Source: Aquarana catesbeiana (taxonomy: Eukaryota > Chordata > Amphibia > Anura > Ranidae). From it: a stretch of DNA of 64,000 nt. Within the stretch, counting starts at the first letter, position 1, and every line of letters begins with the position of its first letter. A model generated the notes under the pieces. The model made no database searches. It worked only from the letters and a program-made list of their open reading frames with translations, and was not told the DNA's origin. A program made the translations under genes and the position numbers. Shown in pieces: positions 43,830 through 56,880 of the stretch. The stretch spans positions 292,770,109 through 292,834,108 of the forward strand of contig NC_133325.1 in assembly GCF_042186555.1 (NCBI RefSeq), given 5' to 3'.

Positions 43830-46800
43830 CAGTTTAGCTAGATCCGTTCTTGTTATCTTTCTACTGACAGGCAGGCTTGTCTTGTTACAGTATTTACAGC
43901 TACCTGAAGAAAATTACTGGTGTTCTTTTGATCCTATTAGTACCACAGTCAGGCAGCTAGACTATTTACAGTTAGTGCAGTGCGTCCTGCTCACAGTGTT
44001 CAGCTAGATCCGTTCCTGTTATCTTCTTACTGACAGGCAGGCTTGTCTTGTTACAGTATATACAGCTACCTGAAGAAAATTGCTGGCGTTCTTTTGATCC
44101 TATTAGTGCCACAGTCAGGCAGATAGACTATTTACAGTTAGTGCAGTGCGTCCTGCTCACAGTGTTCAGCTAAAACTACAAGTTAGTGGGGTGCGTCCTG
44201 CTCACAGTGTTCAGCTAAACCTACAAGTTAGTGGGGTGCGTCCTGCTCACAGTGTTCAGCTAAACCTACAAGTTAGTGCTGTGCGTCCTGCTCACAGTGT
44301 TCAGCTAGATCCGTTCCTGTTATCTTCTTACTGACAGGCAGGCTTGTCTTGTTACAGTATATACAGCTACCTGAAGAAAATTGCTGGTGTTCTTTTGATC
44401 CTATTAGTACCACAGTCAGGCAGCTAGACTATTTACAGTTAGTGCAGTGCGTCCTGCTCACAGTGTTCAGCTAAACCTACAAGTTAGTGGGGTGCTTCCT
44501 GCTCACAGTGTTCAGCTAAACCTACAAGTTAGTGGGGTGCGTCCTGCTCACAGTGTTCAGCTAGATCCGTTCCTGTTATCTTCTTACTGACAGGCAGGCT
44601 TGTCTTGTCACAGTATATACAGCTACCTGAAGAAAATTACTGGTGTTTTTTTGATCCTATTAGTACCACAGTCAGGCAGCTAGACTATTTATAGTTAGTG
44701 CAGTGCGTCCTGCTCACAGTGTTCAGCTAAACCTACAAGTTAGTGGGGTGTGTCCACCTCACAGTGTTCTGCTAAACCTACAAGTTAGTGGGGTGCGTCC
44801 TGCTCACAGTGTTCAGCTAGATCTGTTCCTGTTATCTTCTTACTGACAGGCAGGCTTGTCTTGTTACAGTATATACAGCTACCTGAAGAAAATTACTGGT
44901 GTTTTTTTGATAATATTAGTACCACAGTCAGGCAGCTAGACTATTTACAGTTAGTGCAGTGCGTCCTGCTCACAGTGTTCAGCTAAACCTACAAGTTAGT
45001 GGGGTGCGTCCACCTCACAGTGTTCAGCTAAACCTACAAGTTAGTGGGGTGCGTCCTGCTCAGAGTGTTCAGCTAAACCTACAAGTTAGTGGGGTGCGTC
45101 CTGCTCACAGTGTTCAGCTAGATCCGTTCCTGTTATCTTCTTACTGACAGGCAGGCTTGTCTTGTTACAGTATATACAGCTACCTGAAGAAAATTACTGG
45201 TGTTTTTTTGATCCTATTAGTACCACAGTCAGGCAGCTAGACTATTTACAGTTAGTGCAGTGCGTCCTGCTCACAGTGTTCAGGTAAACCTACAAGTTAG
45301 TGGGGTGCGTCCACCTCACAGTGTTCAGCTAAACCTACAAGTTAGTGGGGTGCGTCCTGCGCACAGTGTTCAGCTAGATCCGTTCCTGTTATCTTCTTAC
45401 TGACAGGCAGGCTTGTCTTGTTACAGTATATACAGCTACCTGAAGAAAATTACTGGTGTTTTTTTTATCCTATTAGTACCACAGTCAGGCAGCTAGACTA
45501 TTTATAGTTAGTGCAGTGCGTCCTGCTCACAGTGTTCAGCTAAACCTACAAGTTAGTGGGGTGTGTCCACCTCACAGTGTTCAGCTAAACCTACAAGTTA
45601 GTGGGGTACGTCCTGCTCACAGTGTTCAGCTAGATCTGTTCCTGTTATCTTCTTACTGACAGGCAGGCTTGTCTTCTTACAGTATATACAGCTACCTGAA
45701 GAAAATTACTAGTGTTTTTTTGATCCTATTAGTACCACAGTCAGGCAGCTAGACTATTTACAGTTAGTGCAGTGCGTCCTGCTCACAGTGTTCAGCTAAA
45801 CCTACAAGTTAGTGGGGTGCGTCCACCTCACAGTGTTCAGCTAAACCTACAAGTTAGTGGGGTGCGTCCTGCTCAGAGTGTTCAGCTAAACCTACAAGTT
45901 AGTGGGGTGCGTCCTGCTCACAGTGTTCAGCTAGATCCGTTCCTGTTATCTTCTTACTGACAGGCAGGCTTGTCTTGTTACAGTATATACAGCTACCTTA
46001 AGAAAATTACTGGTGTTTTTTTGATCCTATTAGTACCACAGTCAGGCAGCTAGACTGTTTACAGTTAGTGCAGTGCGTCCTGCTCACAGTGTTCAGCTAA
46101 ACCTACAAGTTAGTGGGGTGCGTCCACCTCACAGTGTTCAGCTAAACCTACAAGTTAGTGGGGTGCGTCCTGCTCAGAGTGTTCAGCTAAACCTACAAGT
46201 TAGTGGGGTGCGTCCTGCTCACAGTGTTCAGCTAGATCCGTTCCTGTTATCTTCTTACTGACAGGCAGGCTTGTCTTGTTACAGTATATACAGCTACCTG
46301 AAGAAAATTACTGGTGTTTTTTTGATCCTATTAGTACCACAGTCAGGCAGCTAGACTATTTACAGTTAGTGCAGTGCATCCTGCTCACAGTGTTCAGCTA
46401 AACCTACAAGTTAGTGGGGTGTGTCCACCTCAAAGTGTTCAGCTAAACCTACAAGTTAGTGGGGTGCGTCCTGCTCACAGTGTTCAGCTAGATCTGTTCC
46501 TGTTATCTTCTTACTGACAGGCAGGCTTGTCTTCTTACAGTATATACAGCTACCTGAAGAAAATTACTGGTGTTTTTTTGATAATATTAGTACCACAGTC
46601 AGGCAGCTAGACTATTTACAGTTAGTGCAGTGCGTCCTGCTCACAGTGTTCAGCTAAACCTACAAGTTAGTGGGGTGTGTCCACCTCACAGTGTTCAGCT
46701 AAACCTACAAGTTAGTGGGGTGCGTCCTGCTCAGAGTGTTCAGCTAAACCTACAAGTTAGTGGGGTGCGTCCTGCTCACAGTGTTCAGCTTGATCCGCTC

Positions 46801-49800
46801 CTGTTATCTTCTTACTGACAGGCAGGCTTGTCTTGTTACAGTATACAGCTACCTGAAGAAAATTACTGGTGTTTTTTTTATCCTATTAGTACCACAGTCA
46901 GGCAGCTAGACTATTTACAGTTAGTGCAGTGCGTCCTGCTCATAGTGTTCAGCTAAACCTACAAGTTAGTGGGGTGCGTCCACCTCACAGTGTTCAGCTA
47001 AACCTACAAGTTAGTGGGGTGCGTCCTGCTCAGAGTATTCAGCTAAACCTACAAATTAGTGGGGTGCGTCCTGCTCACAGTGTTCAGCTAGATCCGTTCC
47101 TGTTATCTTCTTACTGACAGGCAGGCTTGTCTTGTTACAGTATATACAGCTACCTGAAGAAAATTACTGGTGTTTTTTTGATCCTATTAGTACCACAGTC
47201 AGGCAGCTAGACTATTTATAGTTAGTGCAGTGCGTCCTGCTCACAGTGTTCAGCTAAACCTACAAGTTAGTGGGGTGTGTCCACCTCACAGTGTTCAGCT
47301 AAACCTACAAGTTAGTGGGGTGCGTCCTGCTCACAGTGTTCAGCTAGATCTGTTCTTGTTATCTTCTTACTGACAGGCAGGCTTGTCTTGTTACAGTATA
47401 TACAGCTACCTGAAGAAAATTACTGGTGTTCTTTTGATAATATTAGTACCACAGTCAGGCAGCTAGACTATTTACAGTTAGTGCAGTGCGTCCTGCTCAC
47501 AGTGTTCAGCTAAACCTACAAGTTAGTGGGGTGCGTCCACCTCACAGTGTTCAGCTAAACCTACAAGTTAGTGGGGTGCGTCCTGCTCAGAGTGTTCAGC
47601 TAAACCTACAAGTTAGTGGGGTGCGTCCTGCTCACAGTGTTCAGCTAGATCCGTTCCTGTTATCTTCTTACTGACAGGCAGGCTTGTCTTGTTACAGTAT
47701 ATACAGCTACCTGAAGAAAATTACTGGTGTTTTTTTGATCCTATTAGTACCACAGTAAGGCAGCTAGACTATTTACAGTTAGTGCAGTGCATCCTGCTCA
47801 CAGTGTTCAGCTAAACCTACAAGTTAGTGGGGTGCGTCCACCTCACAGTGTTCAGCTAAACCTACAAGTTAGTGGGGTGCGTCCTGCTCACAGTGTTCAG
47901 CTAGATCCGTTCCTGTTATCTTCTTACTGACAGGCAGGCTTGTCTTGTTACAGTATATACAGCTACCTGAAGAAAATTACTGGTGTTTTTTTGATCCTAT
48001 TAGTACCACAGTCAGGCAGCTAGACTATTTACAGTTAGTGCAGTGCGTCCTGCTCACAGTGTTCAGCTAAACCTACAAGTTAGTGGGGTGCGTCCACCTC
48101 ACAGTGTTCAGCTAAACCTACAAGTTAGTGGGGTGCGTCCTGCTCAGAGTGTTCAGCTAAACCTACAAGTTAGTGGGGTGCGTCCTGCTCACAGTGTTCA
48201 GCTAGATCCGTTCCTTTTATCTTCTTACTGACAGGCAGGCTTGTCTTGTTACAGTATATACAGCTACCTGAAGAAAATTACTGGTGTTTTTTTGATCCTA
48301 TTAGTGCCACAGTCAGGCAGCTAGACTATTTACAGTTAGTGCAGTGCGTCCTGCTCACAGTGTTCAGATAAACCTACAAGTTAGTGGGGTGCGTCCACCT
48401 CACAGTGTTCAGCTAAACCTACAAGTTAGTGGGGTGCGTCCTGCCCACAGTGTTCAGCTAGATCCGTTCCTGTTATCTTCTTACTGACAGGCAGGCTTGT
48501 CTTGTTACAGTATATACAGCTACCTGAAGAAAATTACTGGTGTTTTTTTGATCCTATTAGTACCACAGTCAGGCAGCTAGACTATTTACAGTTAGTGCAG
48601 TGCGTCCTGCTCACAGTGTTCAGCTAAACCTACAAGTTAGTGGGGTGCGTCCACCTCACAGTGTTCAGCTAAACCTACAAGTTAGTGGGGTGCGTCCTGC
48701 TCAGAGTGTTCAGCTAAACCTACAAGTTAGTGGGGTGCGTCCTGCTCACAGTGTTCAGCTAGATCCGTTCCTGTTATCTTCTTACTGACAGGTAGGCTTG
48801 TCTTGTTACAGTATATACAGCTACCTGAAGAAAATTACTGGTGTTTTTTTGATCCTATTAGTACCACAGTCAGGCAGCTAGACTATTTACAGTTAGTGCA
48901 GTGCATCCTGCTCACAGTGTTCAGCTAAACCTACAAGTTAGTGGGGTGCGTCCTGCTCACAGTGTTCAGCTAAACCTACAAGATAGTGTGATGCATCCAC
49001 CTCACAGTGTTCAGCTAACCTACAAGTTAGTGGGGTGCGTCCTGCTCACAGTGTTCAGCTAGATCCGTTCCTGTTATCTTCTTACTGGCAGGCTTGTCTT
49101 GTTACAGTATATACAGCTATCTGAAGAAAATTACTGGTGTTTTTTTGATCCTATTAGTACCACAGTCAGGCAGCTAGACTATTTACAGTTAGTGCAGTGC
49201 GTCCTGCTCACAGTGTTCAGCTAAACCTACAAGTTAGTGGGGTGCGTCCACCTCACAGTGTTCAGCTAAACCTACAAGTTAGTGGGGTGCGTCCTGCTTA
49301 GAGTGTTCAGCTAAACCTACAAGTTAGTGAGGTGCGTCCTACTCACAGTGTTCAGCTAGATCCGTTCCTGTTATCTTCTTACTGACAGGTAGGCTTGTCT
49401 TGTTACAGTATATACAGCTACCTGAAGAAAATTACTGGTGTTTTTTTGATCCTATTAGTACCACAGTCAGGCAGCTAGACTATTTACAGTTAGTGCAGTG
49501 CGTCCTGCTCACAGTGTTCAGCTAAACCTACAGGTTAGTGGGGTGCGTCCACCTCACAGTGTTCAGCTAAACCTACAAGTTAGTGGGGTGCGTCCTGCTC
49601 AGAGTGTTCAGCTAAACCTACAAGTTAGTGGGGTGCGTCCTGCTCACAGTGTTCAGCTAGATCCATTCCTGTTATCTTCTTACTGACAGGCAGGCTTGTC
49701 TTGTCACAGTATATACAGCTACCTGAAGAAAATTACTGGTGTTTTTTTGATCCTATTAGTACCACAGTCAGGCAGCTAGACTATTTATAGTTAGTGCAGT

Positions 49801-52800
49801 GCGTCCTGCTCACAGTGTTCAGCTAAACCTACAAGTTAGTGGGGTGTGTCCACCTCACAGTGTTCAGCTAAACCTACAAGTTAGTGGGGTGCGTCCTGCT
49901 CACAGTGTTCAGCTAGATCCGTTCCTGTTATCTTCTTACTGACAGGCAGGCTTGTCTTGTTACAGTATATACAGTTACCTGAAGAAAATTACTGGTGTTT
50001 TTTTGATCCTATTAGTACCACAGTCAGGCAGCTAGACTATTTACAGTTAGTGCAGTGCGTCCTGCTCACAGTGTTCAGCTAAACCTACAAGTTAGTGGGG
50101 TGCGTCCACCTCACAGTGTTCAGCTAACCTACAAGTTAGTGGGGTGCGTCCTGCTCACAGTGTTCAGCTAGATCCGTTCCTGTTATCTTCTTACTGACAG
50201 GCAGGCTTGTCTTGTTACAGTATATACAGCTATCTGAAGAAAATTACTGGTGTTTTTTTGATCCTATTAGTACCACAGTCAGGCAGCTAGACTATTTACA
50301 GTTAGTGCAGTGCGTCCTGCTCACAGTGTTCAGCTAAACCTACAAGTTAGTGGGGTGCGTCCACCTCACAGTGTTCAGCTAAACCTTCAAGTTAGTGGGG
50401 TGCGTCCTGCTCAGAGTGTTCAGCTAAACCTACAAGTTAGTGAGGTGCGTCCTGCTCACAGTGTTCAGCTAGATCCGTTCCTGTTATCTTCTTACTGACA
50501 GGTAGGCTTGTCTTGTTACGGTATATACAGCTACCTGAAGAAAATTACTGGTGTTTTTTTGATCCTATTAGTACCACAGTCAGGCAGCTAGACTATTTAC
50601 AGTTAGTGCAGTGCGTCCTGCTCACAGTGTTCAGCTAAACCTACAGGTTAGTGGGGTGCGTCCACCTCACAGTGTTCAGCTAAACCTACAAGTTAGTGGG
50701 GTGCGTCCTGCTCAGAGTGTTCAGCTAAACCTACAAGTTAGTGGGGTGCGTCCTGCTCACAGTGTTCAGCTAGATCCGTTCCTGTTATCTTCTTACTGAC
50801 AGGCAGGCTTGTCTTGTTACAGTATATACAGCTACCTGAAGAAAATTACTGGTGTTTTTTTTATTCCTATTAGTACCACAGTCAGGCAGCTAGACTATTT
50901 ACAGTTAGTGCAGTGCATCCTGCTCACAGTGTTCAGCTAAACCTACAAGTTAGTGGGGTGCGTCCTGCTCACAGTGTTCAGCTAAACCTACAAGATAGTG
51001 TGGTGCATCCACCTCACAGTGTTCAGCTAAACCTACAAGTTAGTGGGGTGCGTCCTGCTCAGAGTGTTCAGCTAAACCTACAAGTTAGTGCAGTGCGTCC
51101 TGCTCACAGTGTTCAGCTAAAACTACAAGTTAGTGGGGTGTGTCCTGCTCACAGTGTTCAGCTAAACCTACAAGTTAGTGGGGTGCGTCCTGCTCACAGT
51201 GTTCAGCTAAACCTATAAGTTAGTGCTGTGCGTCCTGCTCACAGTGTTCAGCTAAACCTACAAGTTAGTGTGGTGCGTCCACCTCACAGTGTTAAGCTAA
51301 ACCTACAAGTTAGTGGGGTGAGTCCTGCTCAGAGTGTTCTGCTAAACCTACAAGTTAGTGCAGTGCGTCCTGCTCACAGTGTTCAGCTAGATGCGTTCCT
51401 GTTATCTTCTTACTGACAGGCAGGCTTGTCTTGTTACAGTATATACAGCTACCTGAAGAAAATTGCTGGTGTTCTTTTGATCCTATTAGTACCACAGTCA
51501 GGCAGCTAGACTATTTACAGTTAGTGCCGTGCGTCCTGCTCACAGTGTTCAGCTAAACCTACAAGTTAGTGGGGTGCTTCCTGCTCACAGTGTTCAGCTA
51601 AACCTACAAGTTAGTGGGGTGCGTCCTGCTCACAGTGTTCAGCTAGATCCGTTCCTGTTATCTTCTTACTGACAGGCAGGCTTGTCTTGTCACAGTATAT
51701 ACAGCTACCTGAAGAAAATTACTGGTGTTTTTTTGATCCTATTAGTACCACAGTCAGGCAGCTAGACTATTTATAGTTAGTGCAGTGCGTCCTGCTCACA
51801 GTGTTCAGCTAAACCTACAAGTTAGTGGGGTGTATCCACCTCTCAGTGTTCAGCTAAACCTACAAGTTAGTGGGGTGCGTCCTGCTCACAGTGTTCAGCT
51901 AGATCCGTTCCTGTTATCATCTTACTGACAGGCAGGCTTGTCTTGTTACAGTATATACAGTTACCTGAAGAAAATTACTGGTGTTTTTTTGATCCTATTA
52001 GTACCACAGTCAGGCAGCTAGACTATTTACAGTTAGTGCAGTGCGTCCTGCTCACAGTGTTCAGCTAAACCTACAAGTTAGTGGGGTGCGTCCACCTCAC
52101 AGTGTTCAGCTAACCTACAAGTTAGTGGGGTGCGTCCTGCTCACAGTGTTCAGCTAGATCCGTTCCTGTTATCTTCTTACTGACAGGCAGGCTTGTCTTG
52201 TTACAGTATATACAGCTATCTGAAGAAAATTACTGGTGTTTTTTTGATCCTATTAGTACCACAGTCAGGCAGCTAGACTATTTACAGTTAGTGCAGTGCG
52301 TCCTGCCCACAGTGTTCAGCTAAACCTACAAGTTAGTGGGGTGCGTCCACCTCACAGTGTTCAGCTAAACCTACAAGTTAGTGGGGTGCGTCCTGCTCAG
52401 AGTGTTCAGCTAAACCTACAAGTTAGTGAGGTGCGTCCTACTCACAGTGTTCAGCTAGATCCGTTCCTGTTATCTTCTTACTGACAGGTAGGCTTGTCTT
52501 GTTACAGTATATACAGCTACCTGAAGAAAATTACTGGTGTTTTTTTGATCCTATTAGTACCACAGTCAGGCAGCTAGACTATTTACAGTTAGTGCAGTGC
52601 GTCCTGCTCACAGTGTTCAGCTAAACCTACAAGTTAGTGGGGTGCGTCCACCTCACAGTGTTCAGCTAACCTACAAGTTAGTGGGGTGCGTCCTGCTCAC
52701 AGTGTTCAGCTAGATCCGTTCCTGTTATCTTCTTACTGACAGGCAGGCTTGTCTTGTTACAGTATATACAGCTATCTGAAGAAAATTACTGGTGTTTTTT

Positions 52801-53690
52801 TGATCCTATTAGTACCACAGTCAGGCAGCTAGACTATTTACAGTTAGTGCAGTGCGTCCTGCTCACAGTGTTCAGCTAAACCTACAAGTTAGTGGGGTGC
52901 GTCCACCTCACAGTGTTCAGCTAAACCTACAAGTTAGTGGGGTGCGTCCTGCTCAGAGTGTTCAGCTAAACCTACAAGTTAGTGAGGTGCGTCCTGCTCA
53001 CAGTGTTCAGCTAGATCCGTTCCTGTTATCTTCTTACTGACAGGTAGGCTTGTCTTGTTACAGTATATACAGCTACCTGAAGAAAATTACTGGTGTTTTT
53101 TTGATCCTATTAGTACCACAGTCAGGCAGCTAGACTATTTACAGTTAGTGCAGTGCGTCCTGCTCACAGTGTTCAGCTAAACCTACAGGTTAGTGGGGTG
53201 CGTCCACCTCACAGTGTTCAGCTAAACCTACAAGTTAGTGGGGTGCGTCCTGCTCAGAGTGTTCAGCTAAACCTACAAGTTAGTGGGGTGCGTCCTGCTC
53301 ACAGTGTTCAGCTAGATTCGTTCCTGTTATCTTCTTACTGACAGGCAGGCTTGTCTTGTTACAGTATATACAGCTACCTGAAGAAAATTACTGGTGTTTT
53401 TTTTATTCCTATTAGTACCACAGTCAGGCAGCTAGACTATTTACAGTTAGTGCAGTGCATCCTGCTCACAGTGTTCAGCTAAACCTACAAGTTAGTGGGG
53501 TGCGTCCTGCTCACAGTGTTCAGCTAAACCTACAAGTTAGTGTGGTGCGTCCACCTCACAGTGTTCAGCTAAACCTACAAGTTAGTGGGGTGCGTCCTGC
53601 TCAGAGTGTTCAGCTAAACCTACAAGTTAGTGCAGTGCGTCCTGCTCACAGTGCTCAGCTAAAGCTACCTGTAGAAGGTTGGTGGTGTTC
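43830..53690. repeat. Higher-order tandem repeat (45-bp units plus 121-bp spacer)
   Basis: The base unit is 45 bp (GTGCGTCCTGCTCACAGTGT plus TCAGCTAAACCTACAAGTTA plus GTGGG). Three or four units plus a ~121-bp spacer (TTCCTGTTATCTTCTTACTG through TAGACTATTTACAGTTAGT) give 256-bp and 301-bp blocks. These often alternate as a 557-bp repeat, with near-identical copies for instance from 46073 to 48600. The array ends in irregular 45-bp units near 51000-51400 and 53455-53680. Sixty-two-residue frames recur in each four-unit block but are repeat artefacts. Confidence 0.95.
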
Positions 53691-53733
53691 TCATACCACA
53701 GGCAGGCAGTTGATTTTGCTAGCTGTAGTATCA

Positions 53734-53737
<4 letters not shown>

Positions 53738-53775
<38 letters not shown>
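53738..53775. repeat. (TA)n microsatellite
   Basis: Nineteen or so TA units between the satellite and the transposase start. A shorter (TA)n lies at 43802-43820 at the other side of the array. Confidence 0.9.
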
Positions 53776-53778
<3 letters not shown>

Positions 53779-53804
53779 AGCTTAGTGCAGCTACAGGCCA
53801 TTAG

Positions 53805-56350
53805 TATGTCTGGAAGGCCAAGAAGGAGAGTCAGACAGTCACAAGCCAATAAGAGAGGGCAAGCAGGCTCTGTGTCTAGTGCTGGTCGTGGAGACGGTGC
53901 ATCCTCATCAGCACGTGGCCGTGCGACACGCTTGGCCTTTTTTTCGGCAGCTGGCCGTGTTGAGCCGCAACATGCGGAAGACTTGGTCGAGTGGATGACC
54001 AAGCCGTCCTCATCCTCCTCATCCTCTCTCACCCATGCCCAGGGTACTTTGTCTGGCAAAGCAGTGGCCTCTTCCCTCGGCTCAATGTCATCAGTGACTC
54101 CTTCCCTAGCCCCACCATGTCCTCCTGAGGAGTCCCTCGAACTGTTTGACCACAGTGTTGGGTACATGCTCCAGGAGGATGCCCAGCGTTTGGAAGGCTC
54201 TTATGATGATACTGAGCTCGATGAAGGCAGTAACATGAGCACGGACAGAGGGGGTGCCCAAGAGGGACAGCAATCTGGCAGTCATGCTCCCTCTGCTGCA
54301 GCATACTGCCAGGTTTGCTCCAGTGATGAGGAGGGAGGGGATGATGAGGTCACTGACTCAACGTGGGTGCCTGATAGGAGAGAGGAGGAGGAGGAGGAGG
54401 TGGCACATCATAAGGGCAGCACATTGACTGCATCACACCCCAAAGCTCCACATGTGCAGGGCGCTGCAGTCTCTGCGCGTTATTCAAAAAGTTCTTTGGT
54501 GTGGGCCTTTTTTGAGACGAGTGCATCAGATCGCACCGCTGCTATTTGCAACATATGTCTCAAGCGTATCTCGTGTGGCCAAAACATCTCCCGCTTGGGT
54601 ACCACATGCTTGACCAGACATATGTTGACCTGCCATGCAGTTCATTGGCAAGCGTATCTAAAAGACCCACACCAAAGAACAAAGAGGACCTCTCCTTGCT
54701 CCTCATCAGCTGAGATTTCCAACCCCACTATACCTTCAGTCCTCTCTGAGACCTGCATTGAGAGGAATGAAGGTGTAGAATTAGGTGTGTCACAGCCAAG
54801 TACTTGTGGGCAATCTGCTTTTGGTACACCAACGTCAGATTGTACCAGGCAAATTTCCCTGCCCCAGCTGCTTCACCGCCGAAAGAAGTTTGCTCCCAGT
54901 CATCCACATGCCCAGCGGTTGAATGCTAGCTTGGCAAAATTGCTAGCACTTCTGCTGCCTTTTCAGTTGGTAGACTCTGCCCCCTTCCGTGAGTTTGTGG
55001 AATGTGTGGTTCCTCAGTGGCAGGTACCCAAACGTCACTTTTTCTCATGGAAGGCGATTCCGGGCTGTCTACCAGCATGTGGAAGGCAATGTCCATGCCT
55101 CGCTGGACAGGGCGGTCAGCGGTAAGGTGCATATTACTGCTGACTCATGGTCCAGCAGGCATGGACAGGGACGTTACCTAAGTTTCACGGCGCATTGGGT
55201 GACTCTGCTGGCAGCTGGTAAGGATGCAGGACAAGGTGCAGTAGTGTTGGAGGTTGTTCCGCAACCACGCCTCCAAAATGCTAATGATTGTGACACACCT
55301 CTCTCCTCCACCCCCTCCTCTTCTTCTTCCTCCATGGCCTCTTCCTGTGCTTTGTCCTCGGAACCAGCGGTGCTCTGTAGCCGTTCAAGGGGCTACGCAA
55401 GTACGCAGGCCAAAAGATGCCATGCGGTGCTTGAGCTGGTGTGCTTAGGGGACAGGAGCCATACTGGGGCAGAGGTTCTGTCAGCTCTGCAGGGGCAGGT
55501 TCAGAGGTAGTTGACGCCACGCCAACTTAAGGCAGGAATGGTGGTTTGCGACAATGGCACCAACCTCCTCTCTGCCCTCCGACAGGGACAAATGACCCAT
55601 GTGCCCTGTTTGGCTCACGTCCTTAACTTGGTGGTGCAGCGGTTCTTGGGCTGGTACCCGGGCTTACAGGATGTCCTGAGGCAGGTCAGGAAAGTCTGTG
55701 TGCATTTCCGCCGGTCATATATTGCCAGTGCTCGGCTGATGGACCTCCAAAAGGAGTTTAACCTGCCCAAGAACTGCCTAATCTGTGACATGCCCACCAG
55801 GTGGAACTCAACGTTGGCCATGCTGCAGCAGCTGCACACGCAGCAGAGGGCCATCAATGAGTACCTGTGCGACTATGGCACCAGGACAGGGTCAGGGGAG
55901 CTTGTTTTTTTTTCCCCACGCCAGTGGGCCATGATCAGGGATGCATGCACTGTCCTGTCACCATTTGAGGAGGCCACGAGGATGGTAATCAGTGACAGTG
56001 CATGCACCAGTGACACTGTCCCCCTTGTCCACCTGTTGGAGCACACGCTGCGTGGAATAATGGACAGGGCACTCGAGGCAGAACAGAGGCAGGAAGAGGA
56101 GGACTTCCTTAGCTCTCAAGGCCCCCTTTATCCAGACAGTGTTCCTGCGTGCCCGCCGATCACACAGGAAGAGGACGAGGAGGAGGAGGAGGAAGATTGT
56201 GTCAGTATGGAGGTGGAGCCTGGCACTCAGCATCAGCAGCAGTCTTTAAGGGATCAGTCCCAAGAAACACATGGACTTGTACCAACACCAGTGCCTAAGG
56301 CCCAATTTTTCTGCCCCTGTTTAACAGGGGCGTGTAATTACAATTTTTGA
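53805..56350 (+). pseudogene. BED-finger hAT transposase (copy E)
   Basis: Start chosen at ATG 53805 (MSGRPRRRVRQSQ), matching copies A and B; the frame is open further upstream only because of the satellite. Residues ~230-280 form a BED zinc finger (VWAFFETSASD, CNICLKRISCG, LTRHMLTCH). After a frameshift near 55060 come ITADSWSSRHGQGRYLS (first catalytic Asp), a TAG at 55508 replacing the Trp of QRWFTPRQ, VVCDNGTNLLSALRQGQ (second Asp), CLAHVLNLVVQRF, and MPTRWNSTLAMLQ. It ends in an acidic tail that runs into the 145-bp repeats; the dimerisation domain of copy B is missing. Only two point lesions apart from the lost end, so it is the best preserved of the three. Confidence 0.9.
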
Positions 56351-56880
56351 TGCAATACTTTGTGGTAGGGCTCGTTCCTGCATTCCAACTAGAGTGTCTG
56401 TGAGGGGTTGCAGTGTTGTGGCACCAGCACCAGTGCCTAAGGCCCAATTTTTCTGCCCCTGTTTAACAGGGGCGTGTAATTACAATTTTTGATGCAATAC
56501 TTTGCAGCAGGGCTTGTTCCTGCGTTCCAACTAGAGTGTCTGTGAGGGGTTGCAGTGTTGTGGCACCAGCACCACCACCACCACCACCACCCAAGGCCCA
56601 ATTTTTCTGCCCCTGTTCAACAGGGGCATGTAATTACAATTCTTGATCTAATATTTCTCAGCAGGGCCCACTTCTGCACCCACCAAGAGCGAGTGAGGAC
56701 TTACAGTGTTGTGGCACCAGCACCACCACCACCACCACCAAAGGCCCAGTTTTTCTGCCCCTGTTCAACAGGGGCATGTAATTACAATTCTTGATCTAAT
56801 ATTTCACAGCAGGGCCCTGTGAGGGCTTACGTTGTTGTGGCCACAACAACACCTAAGGCCCAAATTTCTGCTGAGTATAT
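56280..56880. repeat. ~145-bp tandem repeat with internal palindrome
   Basis: About four units with periods of 143-153 bp. Each contains AAGGCCCA-TTTTTCTGCC followed by the palindrome CCCCTGTTTAACAGGGG (C replaces the central T in later units). Present at about 56314, 56457, 56610 and 56758. A (CCA)n run has expanded in units three and four. Confidence 0.85.

Noticed and set aside
44146..53341. Many near-identical 62-aa frames spaced through the satellite
   Set aside because: They recur only because the 45-bp unit is divisible by three and stop at the same spacer; there is no independent start context or domain.
43830..53690. CRISPR-like array of regular repeats
   Set aside because: Units are head-to-tail with no unique spacers, the spacer segment itself is repeated, and the context is vertebrate transposon DNA.
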